Part shown: piece by piece, positions 32,930-41,993 of the stretch | How the letters are laid out: every line of letters begins with the position of its first letter | Position numbering within the stretch: the stretch's first letter is position 1 | Assembly: GCF_014851815.1 (NCBI RefSeq) | Contig: NZ_JACVAJ010000002.1 | Span: forward strand, 372,001 to 436,000 | DNA: 64,000 nt | Direction: 5' to 3' | Source of the DNA: Pseudoxanthomonas sp. PXM01 | GTDB taxonomy: Bacteria; Pseudomonadota; Gammaproteobacteria; Xanthomonadales; Xanthomonadaceae | Notes under the pieces: generated by a model | Databases searched by the model: none | Seen by the model: only the letters and a program-made list of their open reading frames with translations | Told to the model about the DNA's origin: nothing | Translations under genes and position numbers: made by a program

Positions 32930-33766
32930 TCAACGCGGGAGGCGTGGCAGGAACTTCCCACGCATCATCTGCATGTAGTCGGCCTCCGATGTCGATCGCC
33001 TGGCATCGACCAGCGGCTTGATGTCCTCCGTCGCCACGTAGCGCAACTGCGTCGTGCCATCCGTCACCGCGTCGAAGATGACCTTCGCAACGTCCGCGGA
33101 GCTGGCCAGCCGGTTGGCGCGCAGGCCCGCAAAGACCTCTTCGGCCCCGGCGATGAACGCCGCATAGTCATCGGGCGCGGCGGGCGCCGCTGCGGCCTCC
33201 TGTGCCAGGCGCTTGGAAAACTGCGTGTCCAGCACGCCACCCGGTTCCACGATCTTGACGATGATGCCTTGCGACAGGAGTTCGTACGACAGCGATTCCG
33301 AGAATCCCTCGAGGGCGAATTTGCTGGCGTTGTAGGCGGAGATCATCGGCAGGCCGAAAACACCCGCACCGGAACTGACGTTGACGATGACGCCTTGCTG
33401 GCGATGGCGGAAGTGCGGAAGGATGGCCCGCGTGACGTCCATGACGCCAAACACATTGACGTCGAACTGTTCTTGGATCTTTTTGCGGGGGAGCGACTCG
33501 AACACCCCCCACAAACTGAATCCCGCGTTGTTGACGAGCGCATCGATATGGCCGAACCGGTCGATGGCGGTGTTCAATGCCGCCTGAATGCTCTCCGGGT
33601 CCTGCACATCGAGATGTGTCACGAGCACGTTCGGTTGTCCGTCCAGTTCCGGGACAGCCGCGGTGTTCCGCATTGTGGCAACGACGTTGTAGCCCTTGGC
33701 AGCAAACAGCCGGGCGCTCTCCAGGCCAAAGCCCGAGGACGCACCGGTGATGAGGACGGTCGACAT
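32930..33766 (-). CDS. SDR family oxidoreductase
   Basis: This is a 278-residue classical SDR. The loop 'TGASSGFG' is at 7-14, 'LVNNAGFSLWG' near 78-88, and catalytic Ser131/132, Tyr145 and Lys149 ('YNASK') follow. The 'VEPGGVLDT' segment follows as in 17-beta-HSD-like subfamilies. CAGGAG lies 9 bases upstream of ATG 33766. It diverges from the LysR gene at 33865, its likely regulator. The substrate is unknown. Confidence 0.93.
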   Translation of the reverse strand: MSTVLITGASSGFGLESARLFAAKGYNVVATMRNTAAVPELDGQPNVLVTHLDVQDPESIQAALNTAIDRFGHIDALVNNAGFSLWGVFESLPRKKIQEQFDVNVFGVMDVTRAILPHFRHRQQGVIVNVSSGAGVFGLPMISAYNASKFALEGFSESLSYELLSQGIIVKIVEPGGVLDTQFSKRLAQEAAAAPAAPDDYAAFIAGAEEVFAGLRANRLASSADVAKVIFDAVTDGTTQLRYVATEDIKPLVDARRSTSEADYMQMMRGKFLPRLPR

Positions 33767-33864
33767 GGAAACTCCTGCGTGTGGAAGAGGCAGGAAATCT
33801 AGGTGCGTCTCCTCAGGACGACAAGGCGCCGTGCGCCGCATGCACCCATGAAAGAAACAGGACA

Positions 33865-34770
33865 ATGGCAAGACCCGACATAGCGAATCTCAACACCGCA
33901 CTCTGGGTGGCACGCCATCGCAACTTCAGGCGCGCCGCCGCCGAACTTGGCATGTCGCCGTCGGCTGTCAGCCATGCGATATCGGATCTGGAAGACCGCC
34001 TCGGTGTAAGGCTGTTCAATCGCACGACCCGCAGCGTGTCGCTGACACCTGCGGGCGAGGAGTTCATCCACAGGGTGGAACCCGCACTGCAACAGCTTGC
34101 GCTGGCGCTTGAGGCGATGAACCAGCACCGGGAGACGCCTTCGGGCAGGATTCGATTGAACACCTCCGTGGGCGGCGCCCACTTGCTGCTTGCTCCGATC
34201 CTGTTGCCCTTTCTCGCCCTCTATCCGGAGGTACAGGTGGAGCTTGCCCTGGACGATGGCCTGATCGACATCGTCGACCACGAGTTCGACATCGGAGCGC
34301 GATTGATCGAAAGCGTTCCCAAGGACATGGTCGCGGTCCTGTGCAGTCCACCGCTTCGACTGGTCGCGGTGGCGTCACCCGCCTATGTCGCCGCGCATGG
34401 AGCCCCCCACGTGCCGGAGGACCTGCTTGGACATGCGTGTTTCAGGCTTCGATTCCCCAACGGCGGCATCTACAAGTGGGAGTTCTCGAAGGACGGTGTC
34501 ACCAAGGAGATCGATGTCCGGGGACAGCTGACACTCAGCGGCCATCATGATCTCGCCCTGCAAGGTGCCATCGCAGGACACGGCGTGGCGCTCGTCGCGG
34601 AACACGTTGCACGACCCCATCTGGAGCGAGCGGCGCTGGTGACGCTGCTCGACGACTGGACGCCGCCGTTCCCGGGCCTGGCCCTCTTCTACCCGCCGGG
34701 ACGACCCATCACCGCGGCCCTGCGTGCCTTCATCGATCACGCCAAGTCACCCGACCACTGGCCGCAGTAA
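33865..34770 (+). CDS. LysR-family regulator
   Basis: This 301-residue LysR-type regulator has an N-terminal winged helix (residues 5-64, 'FRRAAAELGMSPSAVSHAISDLEDRLGVRLFNRTTR') and a periplasmic-binding-protein-like effector domain (about 90-295, 'GRIRLNTSVGGAHLLLAPILLPFL'). It diverges from the SDR at 32930-33766 with a 98-bp gap, typical for autoregulation and control of the divergent gene. An in-frame extension upstream of ATG 33865 is not supported by a ribosome site. Confidence 0.93.
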   Translation: MARPDIANLNTALWVARHRNFRRAAAELGMSPSAVSHAISDLEDRLGVRLFNRTTRSVSLTPAGEEFIHRVEPALQQLALALEAMNQHRETPSGRIRLNTSVGGAHLLLAPILLPFLALYPEVQVELALDDGLIDIVDHEFDIGARLIESVPKDMVAVLCSPPLRLVAVASPAYVAAHGAPHVPEDLLGHACFRLRFPNGGIYKWEFSKDGVTKEIDVRGQLTLSGHHDLALQGAIAGHGVALVAEHVARPHLERAALVTLLDDWTPPFPGLALFYPPGRPITAALRAFIDHAKSPDHWPQ

Positions 34771-34825
34771 TGCCGATGCCAACGCCGCGTTCCCCACTCC
34801 CATCCCATCGCACCACAGGAACATG

Positions 34826-35527
34826 ATGACGCAGAGCCCTTTGCCCACCGTACTGCTGGTCGAAGACGACGCCGTCCTGCGCGACCGCGTACTGATACCG
34901 AGACTGTCGGAATACGGCTTTTCCGTCACCGGCGTCGAGACCGTGCGCGAGCTCTATCGGCAGGCGGCGATGATGCTCCCCCCGATCGTGGTACTCGATG
35001 TCGGTCTCCCGGATGGGGATGGATTCTCCGCTGCGCGGTGGCTACGGTCCGCGTTCCCGACCACGGGGATCGTCATGCTCACCGGACGGGGGGATGTGCC
35101 GGACCATGTTCGGGGATTGAACGAGGGGGCCGACGCGTACCTCGCCAAGCCCGTGGCGCCAGAGCTTCTCGCCGCGACGCTGCACAGTCTGGCTCGCCGG
35201 CTCCAGCTCACGGCCACCGGCAAGGTGGGGGCGCCTGTTGCACGCTGGCACCTCGATGCCGAAGGCTGGTGTCTGGTGTCGCCCGACCAGCGCCGTCTGG
35301 CGTTGACGCGAAGCGAGCGGAAGGTCCTGGTCCGGCTGATGGCCGGTGCGGGCACTGTCGTGACGCGCGACCAGTTGATCGAGTCGATGACCGACAACAT
35401 CCACGACTTCGATCCACACAGGCTGGACTCGCTGATCCACCGGCTGCGCCGCAAGGTGCAGGAGGCCTGCGGCCTCTCGCTCCCGTTGACGTCCGTCCAC
35501 GGGGAAGGCTACATGATCACGCCGTGA
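34826..35527 (+). CDS. OmpR/PhoB-type response regulator
   Basis: This is a 233-residue regulator. The receiver (about 7-120) has acidic residues 'VEDDAV', phospho-acceptor Asp58 ('VVLDVGLPDGDG'), Thr in 'VMLTGRG' and Lys in 'DAYLAKPV'. The C-terminal winged helix (about 135-230, 'LTRSERKVLVRLMAGAGTVVTRDQLIESM', 'HRLRRKVQEAC') is OmpR-type. AGGA spacing favours ATG 34826 over 34823. It is convergent with the sensor kinase and overlaps its end by 11 bases, an unusual arrangement for a partner pair. It may bind the 11-bp repeats near 36952. Confidence 0.9.
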   Translation: MTQSPLPTVLLVEDDAVLRDRVLIPRLSEYGFSVTGVETVRELYRQAAMMLPPIVVLDVGLPDGDGFSAARWLRSAFPTTGIVMLTGRGDVPDHVRGLNEGADAYLAKPVAPELLAATLHSLARRLQLTATGKVGAPVARWHLDAEGWCLVSPDQRRLALTRSERKVLVRLMAGAGTVVTRDQLIESMTDNIHDFDPHRLDSLIHRLRRKVQEACGLSLPLTSVHGEGYMITP

Positions 35528-36887
35528 CAACCCCATCGGGGATGCTTGCCCCACCCGGCCCCGGGTCCGCCGGCACACGTGGCAGACGGATGATCACGCA
35601 GGTGCCACGGCCTGACTCGCTCTCAAGCATGATCGTTCCATCGGCCGCCGTCACGAAGGCATGAGTCGTAGCCAAGCCCAGCCCGGTTCCGCTGCCGGGC
35701 GGCTTGGTACTGAAGAAGGGTTCGAACGCCTGGGCGCGCACCGCCTCACTCATCCCCTCGCCGGTATCGGACAGCCTCACCACGGCATGCGTGTGTCCGT
35801 CCTGCAACTGGATCCGGAACGTTCCGCCATGTGGCATCGCGTCCCTGGCGTTGGCCGCAATGTTGAGCAGCGCCAGCTCGAACTGCGGCTGGTCGATGGT
35901 CACCCAGTACGGCTGCTCGCCCGCATCGAATCGCAGCAGGACCGCCGGCGGAAACATCTGCTTGATCAGGGGCTGCACCCCCCGCAGGACCTGCCCAAGC
36001 TCCACGATCCTGGGCCTCGAGGGATCGGTGCGACTGAACTGCAGAAGTTTCCGCGCAATCTCGATGCCACGCTCCGCACTCTTCTCCACACAGTACAGCG
36101 CATCCGCCAACGCGGCTGCGTCATTCGCGAGGCTCCCTGACGGCTCGTCCAGTCGATGACGCTCTCGCGCCAGACCGGAGATGATCCCGAGCACGTTGTT
36201 GAAGTCATGGGCGATGCCATTGGCCATTCGCCCCGCCATCTCCATCTTCTGCGCATGCACCAACTGGATCTGGACGCGCTCACGCTCCGCAATCTCGCGC
36301 TCCAGACGCTGCAGGCGCTCATCGGACTCCGTCAGGCTGGCTCGCAGCGCCGTGATGCAGCGGTCAAGCACGATGGTCACGACAAAGTAGGCGAACGCCG
36401 CCGAAGGGAGGAAATGGAAAGGATCGCTACGGCCAGCCGCCTCGTCGACGAACGAGCCCAGAACGAAGATCGTCATCAGCGTCAAGAAGACCCACCACAG
36501 CGCCCGCCTTCCGATCACCAGCCCGCTGACGATGAGCACCAGCATCTGCGAGGTCTGGTCGACCATGTGCTTCTCGAAGCCCAACGACAGGTAGCCGACC
36601 AACAGGCCGACCAGCAGGCTGCCGCAGAACGTCGTGACCGCGACGCGAAGCAGGCCGCGACGGATCGCGAAGATGCCCGCGAAGGCACACAGCGCTACCG
36701 CCATGTCCGCCACCATCACGTGCTGCCAGCCAGTCGACACGTCTATCGATGCAACATGTCGTGCCCAGTTGATCGGCAATGTCGTTCCGACCACGAAAAA
36801 CAGGATCTGCATGATCGGCGCGTTTCGCCGATCGATGGGATCGACAACGGGAACATTCCGTAGCCATTTGTAGAGCGCGCCTGACAT
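35517..36887 (-). CDS. Membrane sensor histidine kinase
   Basis: This is a 456-residue kinase. About five to six membrane helices (residues 25-180) form the input domain, with no recognised sensor motif. A short coiled coil (about 190-212) leads to the dimerisation helix with His227 ('ANGIAHDFNNVLG', NtrB-like). The ATPase has 'NIAANARDAMPHGG', 'LSDTGEGMSE' and 'KPPGSGTGLGLATTHAF'. ATG 36887 is preferred over a TTG at 36983. It is the likely partner of the convergent OmpR-type regulator. The 'HDFNN' kinase class normally pairs with NtrC or hybrid systems, so this pairing is inferred from position only. Confidence 0.88.
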   Translation of the reverse strand: MSGALYKWLRNVPVVDPIDRRNAPIMQILFFVVGTTLPINWARHVASIDVSTGWQHVMVADMAVALCAFAGIFAIRRGLLRVAVTTFCGSLLVGLLVGYLSLGFEKHMVDQTSQMLVLIVSGLVIGRRALWWVFLTLMTIFVLGSFVDEAAGRSDPFHFLPSAAFAYFVVTIVLDRCITALRASLTESDERLQRLEREIAERERVQIQLVHAQKMEMAGRMANGIAHDFNNVLGIISGLARERHRLDEPSGSLANDAAALADALYCVEKSAERGIEIARKLLQFSRTDPSRPRIVELGQVLRGVQPLIKQMFPPAVLLRFDAGEQPYWVTIDQPQFELALLNIAANARDAMPHGGTFRIQLQDGHTHAVVRLSDTGEGMSEAVRAQAFEPFFSTKPPGSGTGLGLATTHAFVTAADGTIMLESESGRGTCVIIRLPRVPADPGPGGASIPDGVVTA

Positions 36888-36951
36888 CCCCGCACGATAG
36901 CGCACCGTCGAACGATGTTGATGCACCACATCGAATCCATGCCCTGTCGCG

Positions 36952-36996
36952 GTGAGAAGTCTGTGAGAAGTAGGTGAGACCAAGTGTGTGACAAGT
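36952..36996. promoter_or_regulatory. 11-bp phased direct repeats, candidate OmpR-type operator
   Basis: GTGAGAAGTCT (36952), GTGAGAAGTAG (36963) and GTGAGACCAAG (36974) follow each other with an exact 11-bp period, with a weaker fourth unit GTGTGACAAGT at 36986. Eleven-bp tandem repeats are the classic binding arrangement of OmpR/PhoB-family regulators. The array lies 65 bp upstream of the kinase start (36887) and 160 bp upstream of the autotransporter start (37156). Confidence 0.6.
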
Positions 36997-37155
36997 CATC
37001 GACGTGCCACTTAGTGTCGCTCCCGATTCGTCGGACGATCACGGGAACGCGAACAGCGCGGCTCGTCAGGCTGCCAGGGAAACGGCATCCACGCTGGTGC
37101 AGCGCGAACCATCGCTTGACTGCTCCAGATCCACGCAACTCACTTGAGCTGATTC

Positions 37156-39453
37156 ATGGACAAGACGCTTCCCGTCCGCCGGATTTCCGGCGGGCTTTCG
37201 CCCACACGTACGTCATCCCCCGCCCGTGCCACGCGCCTGCCCTTGCGGCATGTGCTGATGGTCTCCATTGGCCTCGCCCTCGCGTCACCGTTCGCGAATC
37301 CTGCACGCGCGACAGACATCCGGTCTCTGGCACCGTCTGTCACGTCCTCGCTTGGGGATGCAGACGTTCTGACCGCGGACTCGACCGAGGACGATATCGC
37401 CTCGACATCGACGCTGGTCGAGGCGACCGATGCGACATCCGCAGAGCACTATTTGCACGCTAACGGTGCCGGCGACGGAAGCGACGCCGCGATGGCCGTA
37501 GGCGACAACGCACTCGCGGTGGGTGTGGGAGCCTACGCAGAAGGCGCCAGTGCGTCGGCCGTCGGTCATGGTGCCATGGCGCTGGGCGACGACAGCACCG
37601 CGGTGGGCGCGTTCGGGCTGGCCGCCGGGCAAGGATCATCCTCCTTCGGCTTCGGCAGTGTCGCCCTGGGCGACTACAGCACCGCGATGGGCTATGGCGC
37701 CAACGCGGCGGGCTATGCGGCCATGGCGTTCGGCCATCAGAGCAGCGCTGCAGGTGACGGCGCCGTCGCCATCGGCGGTCAGGCGCTGCTGACATTGAAT
37801 CCGGGCGAGAGCGAGACGGCGTGGTTCACCACGCGCGCTGATGGTCAGCTCTCCACCGCGCTGGGCCCGGGCGCTGCGTCCTACGGGGCTGTCTCGATAG
37901 CATTGGGATCCGGCGCCGAGGCATTGGGCGACATGAGTGTCGCGCTGGGCTTCCGCGCCCAGGCTGACTTTTCTTCGATCGCCGTGGGTACATTCGCGTC
38001 CGCACGCGCTGACAGCTCGGTCGCGATCGGCAGTTTCAGCGCCGCGCAAGGGCACTTTTCCGTAGCGATGGGCGAAGCCGCTACGTCTCGTGGACAGAAT
38101 TCCGTCGCGCTGGGGTCCGCCTCGCTCGCCCAGTCCGACCAGAGTACGGCAGTCGGGTACTTCGCCCGTGCGTGGGCGTACCAGTCACTCGCGATGGGCA
38201 ATGCAGCACTGGCCGATGGCATTTCCTCCAATGCGATCGGATTCCAGGCACACACCTGGGGAGACGGCAGCATCGCCTTCGGATCCCGTGCACAGACCGG
38301 CGGCGACCGCCCGCCGGGCGAGTTGCCTCCACCGACGTGCGAAACCGGGGAAGAGGATGGCTGTGAGGTCGGCCCCTTCAACACCAGTGCCGTGGAGAAG
38401 CCGGCGTTTGCCATCGCGATCGGTGAGGATGCCCACGCCTTCGGCACGGGCAGCATTGCGCTGGGCCATCGATCCCTGACGTTGAGCGAGAACAGTGTCG
38501 CGCTGGGCGCGGGATCACTGGCGGACAGGGACAACACGATCTCTGTCGGCGCCGCCGTCGACTGGTACCGCAAGGACGGGACGCTTGTCGCCGCCTTCCA
38601 GCGTCAGATCACCAATGTCGCGGCGGGCACGGAAGACCACGATGCCGTGAACGTGGCCCAGATGAAGATGTTCGCCGAAGCATTGGGCGGCGGAGCGTCG
38701 GTTCAGTTCGGCATGCTCAACGCGCCGACCTATCGCATCCAGGGCTCGGACTACTACGACGTGGGTGCTGCGTTTGCTGCCGTCGATAGCCGGCTGGACC
38801 AGCTGCAGGGCGCCATTGATGGCATCCCCTCGGGTCCTCCCGGCCCTCCGGGCCCGCCAGGTCCTCCAGGCCCACCCAGTGAGCCAGAGCCGCCGACCGG
38901 CGATCCGCCGCCCACCTCAGGTTCCGGCAACGTCGCGTATGACGGAGAAGACCGGTCCAGTCTGACGTTGGGTGGTGCCAACGGCACGCAGATCCGCAAC
39001 GTTGCCAACGGTGTTGCGCCCACCGATGCGGTCAACAAGGGGCAGATGGACGCCGGTGACGCCGCCACGCTCGACTCTGCCAACCGCTATACCGACACGG
39101 TGGCCACTCGCACGCTCAGCTCGGCCAACGCTTATACCGATCGCCGTGTCGAAGCGTTGAGCGACGACTTCATGGCATTCACGCGCGACATCGAGAAGCG
39201 CCTCGTCAACCAGGACAAGCGCATGGACCGGCTCGGCGCGATGAGCTCGGCCATGATGAGCATGTCGATCAACGCGGCGGGCAGTCGCAGCCCACGCGGC
39301 AGGATCGCGGTGGGCGCGGGTTGGCAGAACGGTGAGAGTGCGCTCTCCGTCGGCTATGCCAAATCAGTCGGAGAACGCGCTTCTTTCAGCATCGGTGGCG
39401 CGTTCACGAACGACGACAGCTCCCTCGGTGCCGGCTTCGGCATCGACCTCTAG
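37156..39453 (+). CDS. Trimeric autotransporter adhesin (YadA-like) with collagen-like insert
   Basis: This is a 765-residue surface adhesin. An extended signal region ends near residue 52 ('FANPARA'). The head (about 105-475) is built from about twenty YadA-like repeats of the type 'SxAxGxxAxAxGxxSxAxG'. A neck/HIM-like motif lies at about 487 ('NVAAGTEDHDAVNVAQMK') and a collagen-like stretch of five G-P-P triplets at about 557-575. A second HIM-like motif is near 612 ('IRNVANGVAPTDAVNKGQM'), followed by a coiled-coil stalk and a C-terminal YadA anchor (about 695-765, 'SPRGRIAVGAGWQNGESALSVGY'). It mediates attachment; the ligand is unknown. No clear Shine-Dalgarno precedes ATG 37156. Confidence 0.93.
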   Translation: MDKTLPVRRISGGLSPTRTSSPARATRLPLRHVLMVSIGLALASPFANPARATDIRSLAPSVTSSLGDADVLTADSTEDDIASTSTLVEATDATSAEHYLHANGAGDGSDAAMAVGDNALAVGVGAYAEGASASAVGHGAMALGDDSTAVGAFGLAAGQGSSSFGFGSVALGDYSTAMGYGANAAGYAAMAFGHQSSAAGDGAVAIGGQALLTLNPGESETAWFTTRADGQLSTALGPGAASYGAVSIALGSGAEALGDMSVALGFRAQADFSSIAVGTFASARADSSVAIGSFSAAQGHFSVAMGEAATSRGQNSVALGSASLAQSDQSTAVGYFARAWAYQSLAMGNAALADGISSNAIGFQAHTWGDGSIAFGSRAQTGGDRPPGELPPPTCETGEEDGCEVGPFNTSAVEKPAFAIAIGEDAHAFGTGSIALGHRSLTLSENSVALGAGSLADRDNTISVGAAVDWYRKDGTLVAAFQRQITNVAAGTEDHDAVNVAQMKMFAEALGGGASVQFGMLNAPTYRIQGSDYYDVGAAFAAVDSRLDQLQGAIDGIPSGPPGPPGPPGPPGPPSEPEPPTGDPPPTSGSGNVAYDGEDRSSLTLGGANGTQIRNVANGVAPTDAVNKGQMDAGDAATLDSANRYTDTVATRTLSSANAYTDRRVEALSDDFMAFTRDIEKRLVNQDKRMDRLGAMSSAMMSMSINAAGSRSPRGRIAVGAGWQNGESALSVGYAKSVGERASFSIGGAFTNDDSSLGAGFGIDL

Positions 39454-39464
39454 GACAGCCTCTC

Positions 39465-39488
39465 CTGGGCGCCCTCAAGGCGCCCCAG
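39465..39488 (+). terminator. Hairpin terminator after the adhesin gene
   Basis: The inverted repeat CTGGGCGCC / GGCGCCCCAG (one bulged C) has loop CTCAA and starts 12 bases after the adhesin stop. No clear T-run follows, and the protease gene starts 24 bases later, so it may be partial. Confidence 0.5.
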
Positions 39489-39511
39489 CGTATCCCTGAT
39501 CGGAAACCAAC

Positions 39512-41416
39512 ATGCGCAGCCATACCCGCTACTTCATCGCCCTACTTCTCGCCAGCCTCGCCTGCGATCTTTCCGCCGCGGCACCTGTCGGGGTAAGCAA
39601 GGCCAGCAAGCGTCCCAACACGTCGCTGCCATCATCACCGACGGCCCCGTCCTATCGACCGGACGCGGTATCAACGGGCCAGCCAGGCATCACCCGTTTC
39701 ATCGTCAAGTATCGAGCGGAAAGCACCGCCTTCCGGCAGCGTGGCGCAGCGATCTCCGGGATGGCCAAGGCCGCCACACAAGCGGGCCTTCGTGCACGGG
39801 TTGGAGCGCCGGGTGGCGCTGCCTTGTCTTTCCAGCACATCCGGCGGATGGGAAGCGGCGCCGATATCCTGCAGCCGTCGAGAAAGCTCGATCGCACCGA
39901 GGCTGACGCCTTGCTCGATCAGCTCCGCGCCGATCCGGACGTCGTTTATGTGCAGCCCGACGTCATGAAGTACGCAACCGCTCCCGTACCGAACGACCCC
40001 CGCTTTGCGGATCTCCAGTGGGACTTCACCCATCCCTCCGCGGGCGTGGGCGCGCTGGAGGCGTGGAACGTGTCGACCGGTCGCGGCACGGTCGTCGCCG
40101 TCCTCGACACCGGCTACGTGAACCATCGGGACCTGGACGCGAACATCGTGCCCGGCTACGACTTCATCAGCTGGTACGGTCAGGAAATCGATGGCGTCCG
40201 CTATCCGGACATCGCGGGCGATGGCAATGGACGCGACGCGGATGCACGCGACACCGGCGACTGGCTCGACGGTACGGAAGACTTCTGCGGAAGTGCGACC
40301 TCCCCCAGTTCGTGGCATGGCACCCATGTGGCGGGAACGATCGCAGCGGTCGCCAACAATGCGATCGGCATCGCCGGTCTGGCTCATGGCGCGAAGATCC
40401 AGCCGATCCGTGTACTGGGCCACTGTGGCGGCCTGACGTCCGACATCGCGGACGGCATCATCTGGGCCTCGGGTGGACGTATCGAGGGCGTTGCCGACAA
40501 CCCGACGCCTGCGGAGGTCATCAACCTGAGCCTTGGCAGCTACGGCGCCTGCACGGCGGATCCCGCTACCCAGGACGCGATCAACGGCGCCATCTCACGC
40601 GGTGTCACCGTCGTGGTCGCTGCCGGCAACAACAACATGAACGCCGCAAGCTTCAGTCCGGCAAGTTGCGCAGGCGTCATCACGGTGGGCGCCACCGGCG
40701 TGGATGGCGCCAAGGCCTACTACTCGAACTACGGCAGCGTGGTCACGGTGGCGGCACCCGGCGGAAACGCGGTGTACAGCAGCGACGGTGATGACGCATG
40801 GATCTGGTCCCCGGTCAATGCCAGCACCACCTCCCCCACGCCCAGTCCGGCAGGCGATGTCATCGGTGGAAAGATCGGCACGTCCATGGCCGCGCCGCAC
40901 GTCGCCGCCATCGCCGCGCTGATGCAGAGCGCATCGGTTTCTGCGGGGCACGGGGCGTTGCGTCCGGAACTCATCCGCTCGGCCATCAGGGCATCCGTCA
41001 AACCCTTCACTCGCCAGCCGTCGGCCTCCGCGGCCATCGGAACAGGCATCGTGGATGCAGCAGCCGCGGTGAAAGCGGCGTCACTGGGCATCAGTGAGAC
41101 CAGCCTGGCGATCCCGTTGACGAACAGGGTCGCGCTCAATGGTCAGGCGTTGGGCGCGGGAGAGTCCGCTTCGTACCGAATCGAGGTGCCGTCCGGCACC
41201 CGCAGCGTCACCCTGCGCAGCTACGGCGGGACGGGCGACGTGACGCTGCTGGCAGGTCGCAATGCGGTTCCCACCACAACGCAGAACATCGGCCGCTCGG
41301 CGCGTGCCGGGAACACCGAAGCACTGGTGATCACCAACCCTACGCCAGGAACCTACTACCTGAAACTGCTGGGTGTCGCGGCCTCGCATGAAGTCAGCGT
41401 CATCGCGACCTTCTGA
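39512..41416 (+). CDS. Secreted subtilisin-like serine protease (S8) with C-terminal PPC-type domain
   Basis: This 634-residue exported protease has signal peptide (1-23), an I9-like propeptide (about 60-155) and an S8 catalytic domain. Asp199 ('VAVLDTGY'), His269 ('WHGTHVAG'), oxyanion Asn373 ('AAGNNN') and Ser458 ('GTSMAAPHVA') are visible. The C-terminal about 95 residues ('YRIEVPSGTRSVTLRS' ... 'GTYYLKLLGVAASHEVSVIA') match the bacterial pre-peptidase PPC beta-sandwich. Type II secretion is the family norm. It lies 58 bases after the adhesin gene; a role in nutrient release or in processing surface proteins is inference. A strong terminator follows. Confidence 0.94.
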   Translation: MRSHTRYFIALLLASLACDLSAAAPVGVSKASKRPNTSLPSSPTAPSYRPDAVSTGQPGITRFIVKYRAESTAFRQRGAAISGMAKAATQAGLRARVGAPGGAALSFQHIRRMGSGADILQPSRKLDRTEADALLDQLRADPDVVYVQPDVMKYATAPVPNDPRFADLQWDFTHPSAGVGALEAWNVSTGRGTVVAVLDTGYVNHRDLDANIVPGYDFISWYGQEIDGVRYPDIAGDGNGRDADARDTGDWLDGTEDFCGSATSPSSWHGTHVAGTIAAVANNAIGIAGLAHGAKIQPIRVLGHCGGLTSDIADGIIWASGGRIEGVADNPTPAEVINLSLGSYGACTADPATQDAINGAISRGVTVVVAAGNNNMNAASFSPASCAGVITVGATGVDGAKAYYSNYGSVVTVAAPGGNAVYSSDGDDAWIWSPVNASTTSPTPSPAGDVIGGKIGTSMAAPHVAAIAALMQSASVSAGHGALRPELIRSAIRASVKPFTRQPSASAAIGTGIVDAAAAVKAASLGISETSLAIPLTNRVALNGQALGAGESASYRIEVPSGTRSVTLRSYGGTGDVTLLAGRNAVPTTTQNIGRSARAGNTEALVITNPTPGTYYLKLLGVAASHEVSVIATF

Positions 41417-41423
41417 ATGAATC

Positions 41424-41448
41424 GCGCGGCGCAGCGTCTGCGCCGCGC
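41424..41448 (+). terminator. Strong intrinsic terminator after the protease gene
   Basis: The perfect 11-bp inverted repeat GCGCGGCGCAG / CTGCGCCGCGC has loop CGT and is followed by ATCCTTTCC. It lies 7 bases after the protease stop and just before the XRE gene. Confidence 0.75.
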
Positions 41449-41457
41449 ATCCTTTCC

Positions 41458-41838
41458 ATGACGATCCCCATAGCAAAGCCCGTTGATTCGCTGGCGCACA
41501 GGATGCGGCTGGCACGCCTGGGCGCAGGCCTCTCTCAGGCCCACCTCGCCCGCATCATCGGCGTGCATCGAAGTGCCGTGGCCCAATGGGAGCGGGAACC
41601 GGGCGGTACGTACCCCAATGTCGACCATCTGGTCCGGGTAGCGACCCTCACACGTGTCGCGTTCGAGTGGCTCGCCACGGGTCGTGGCGATCGGGATGCG
41701 ACATCCATCGCCAGCAACAGGACACAGACTGGCGCTGATCTGAATGTCCTGGAGCTGCGGGTGGTGAATGCCCTGAGAAGAGTCAGCATCAAGCGGCAGG
41801 AAACACTGTGCAAGCTCCTCGAGGAGCTCACACGCTAG
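41458..41838 (+). CDS. Small XRE-family HTH regulator
   Basis: This 126-residue protein has an N-terminal Cro/CI-type helix-turn-helix (about 10-68, '[32 protein letters not shown]'). A '[26 protein letters not shown]' segment is typical of single-domain XRE repressors. The C-terminal 45 residues are helical ('[23 protein letters not shown]') and may dimerise. It lies 10 bases downstream of the terminator hairpin; its start has no strong ribosome site. The target is unknown. Confidence 0.9.
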   Translation: MTIPIAKPVDSLAHRMRLARLGAGLSQAHLARIIGVHRSAVAQWEREPGGTYPNVDHLVRVATLTRVAFEWLATGRGDRDATSIASNRTQTGADLNVLELRVVNALRRVSIKRQETLCKLLEELTR

Positions 41839-41993
41839 CGACGCTCACGCACCGAAGCGCGCGGATCGGGCGCACAGGATGCCGCCCTCGCACGTGGCGA
41901 ACCGTCCATGGCGGTTCGCCCGCAAACAATTGCTATCCGTGCCTCCGGCACCGGAGAGATAGTCACCCTGTCACCACGAACAGGGCGTACGCA

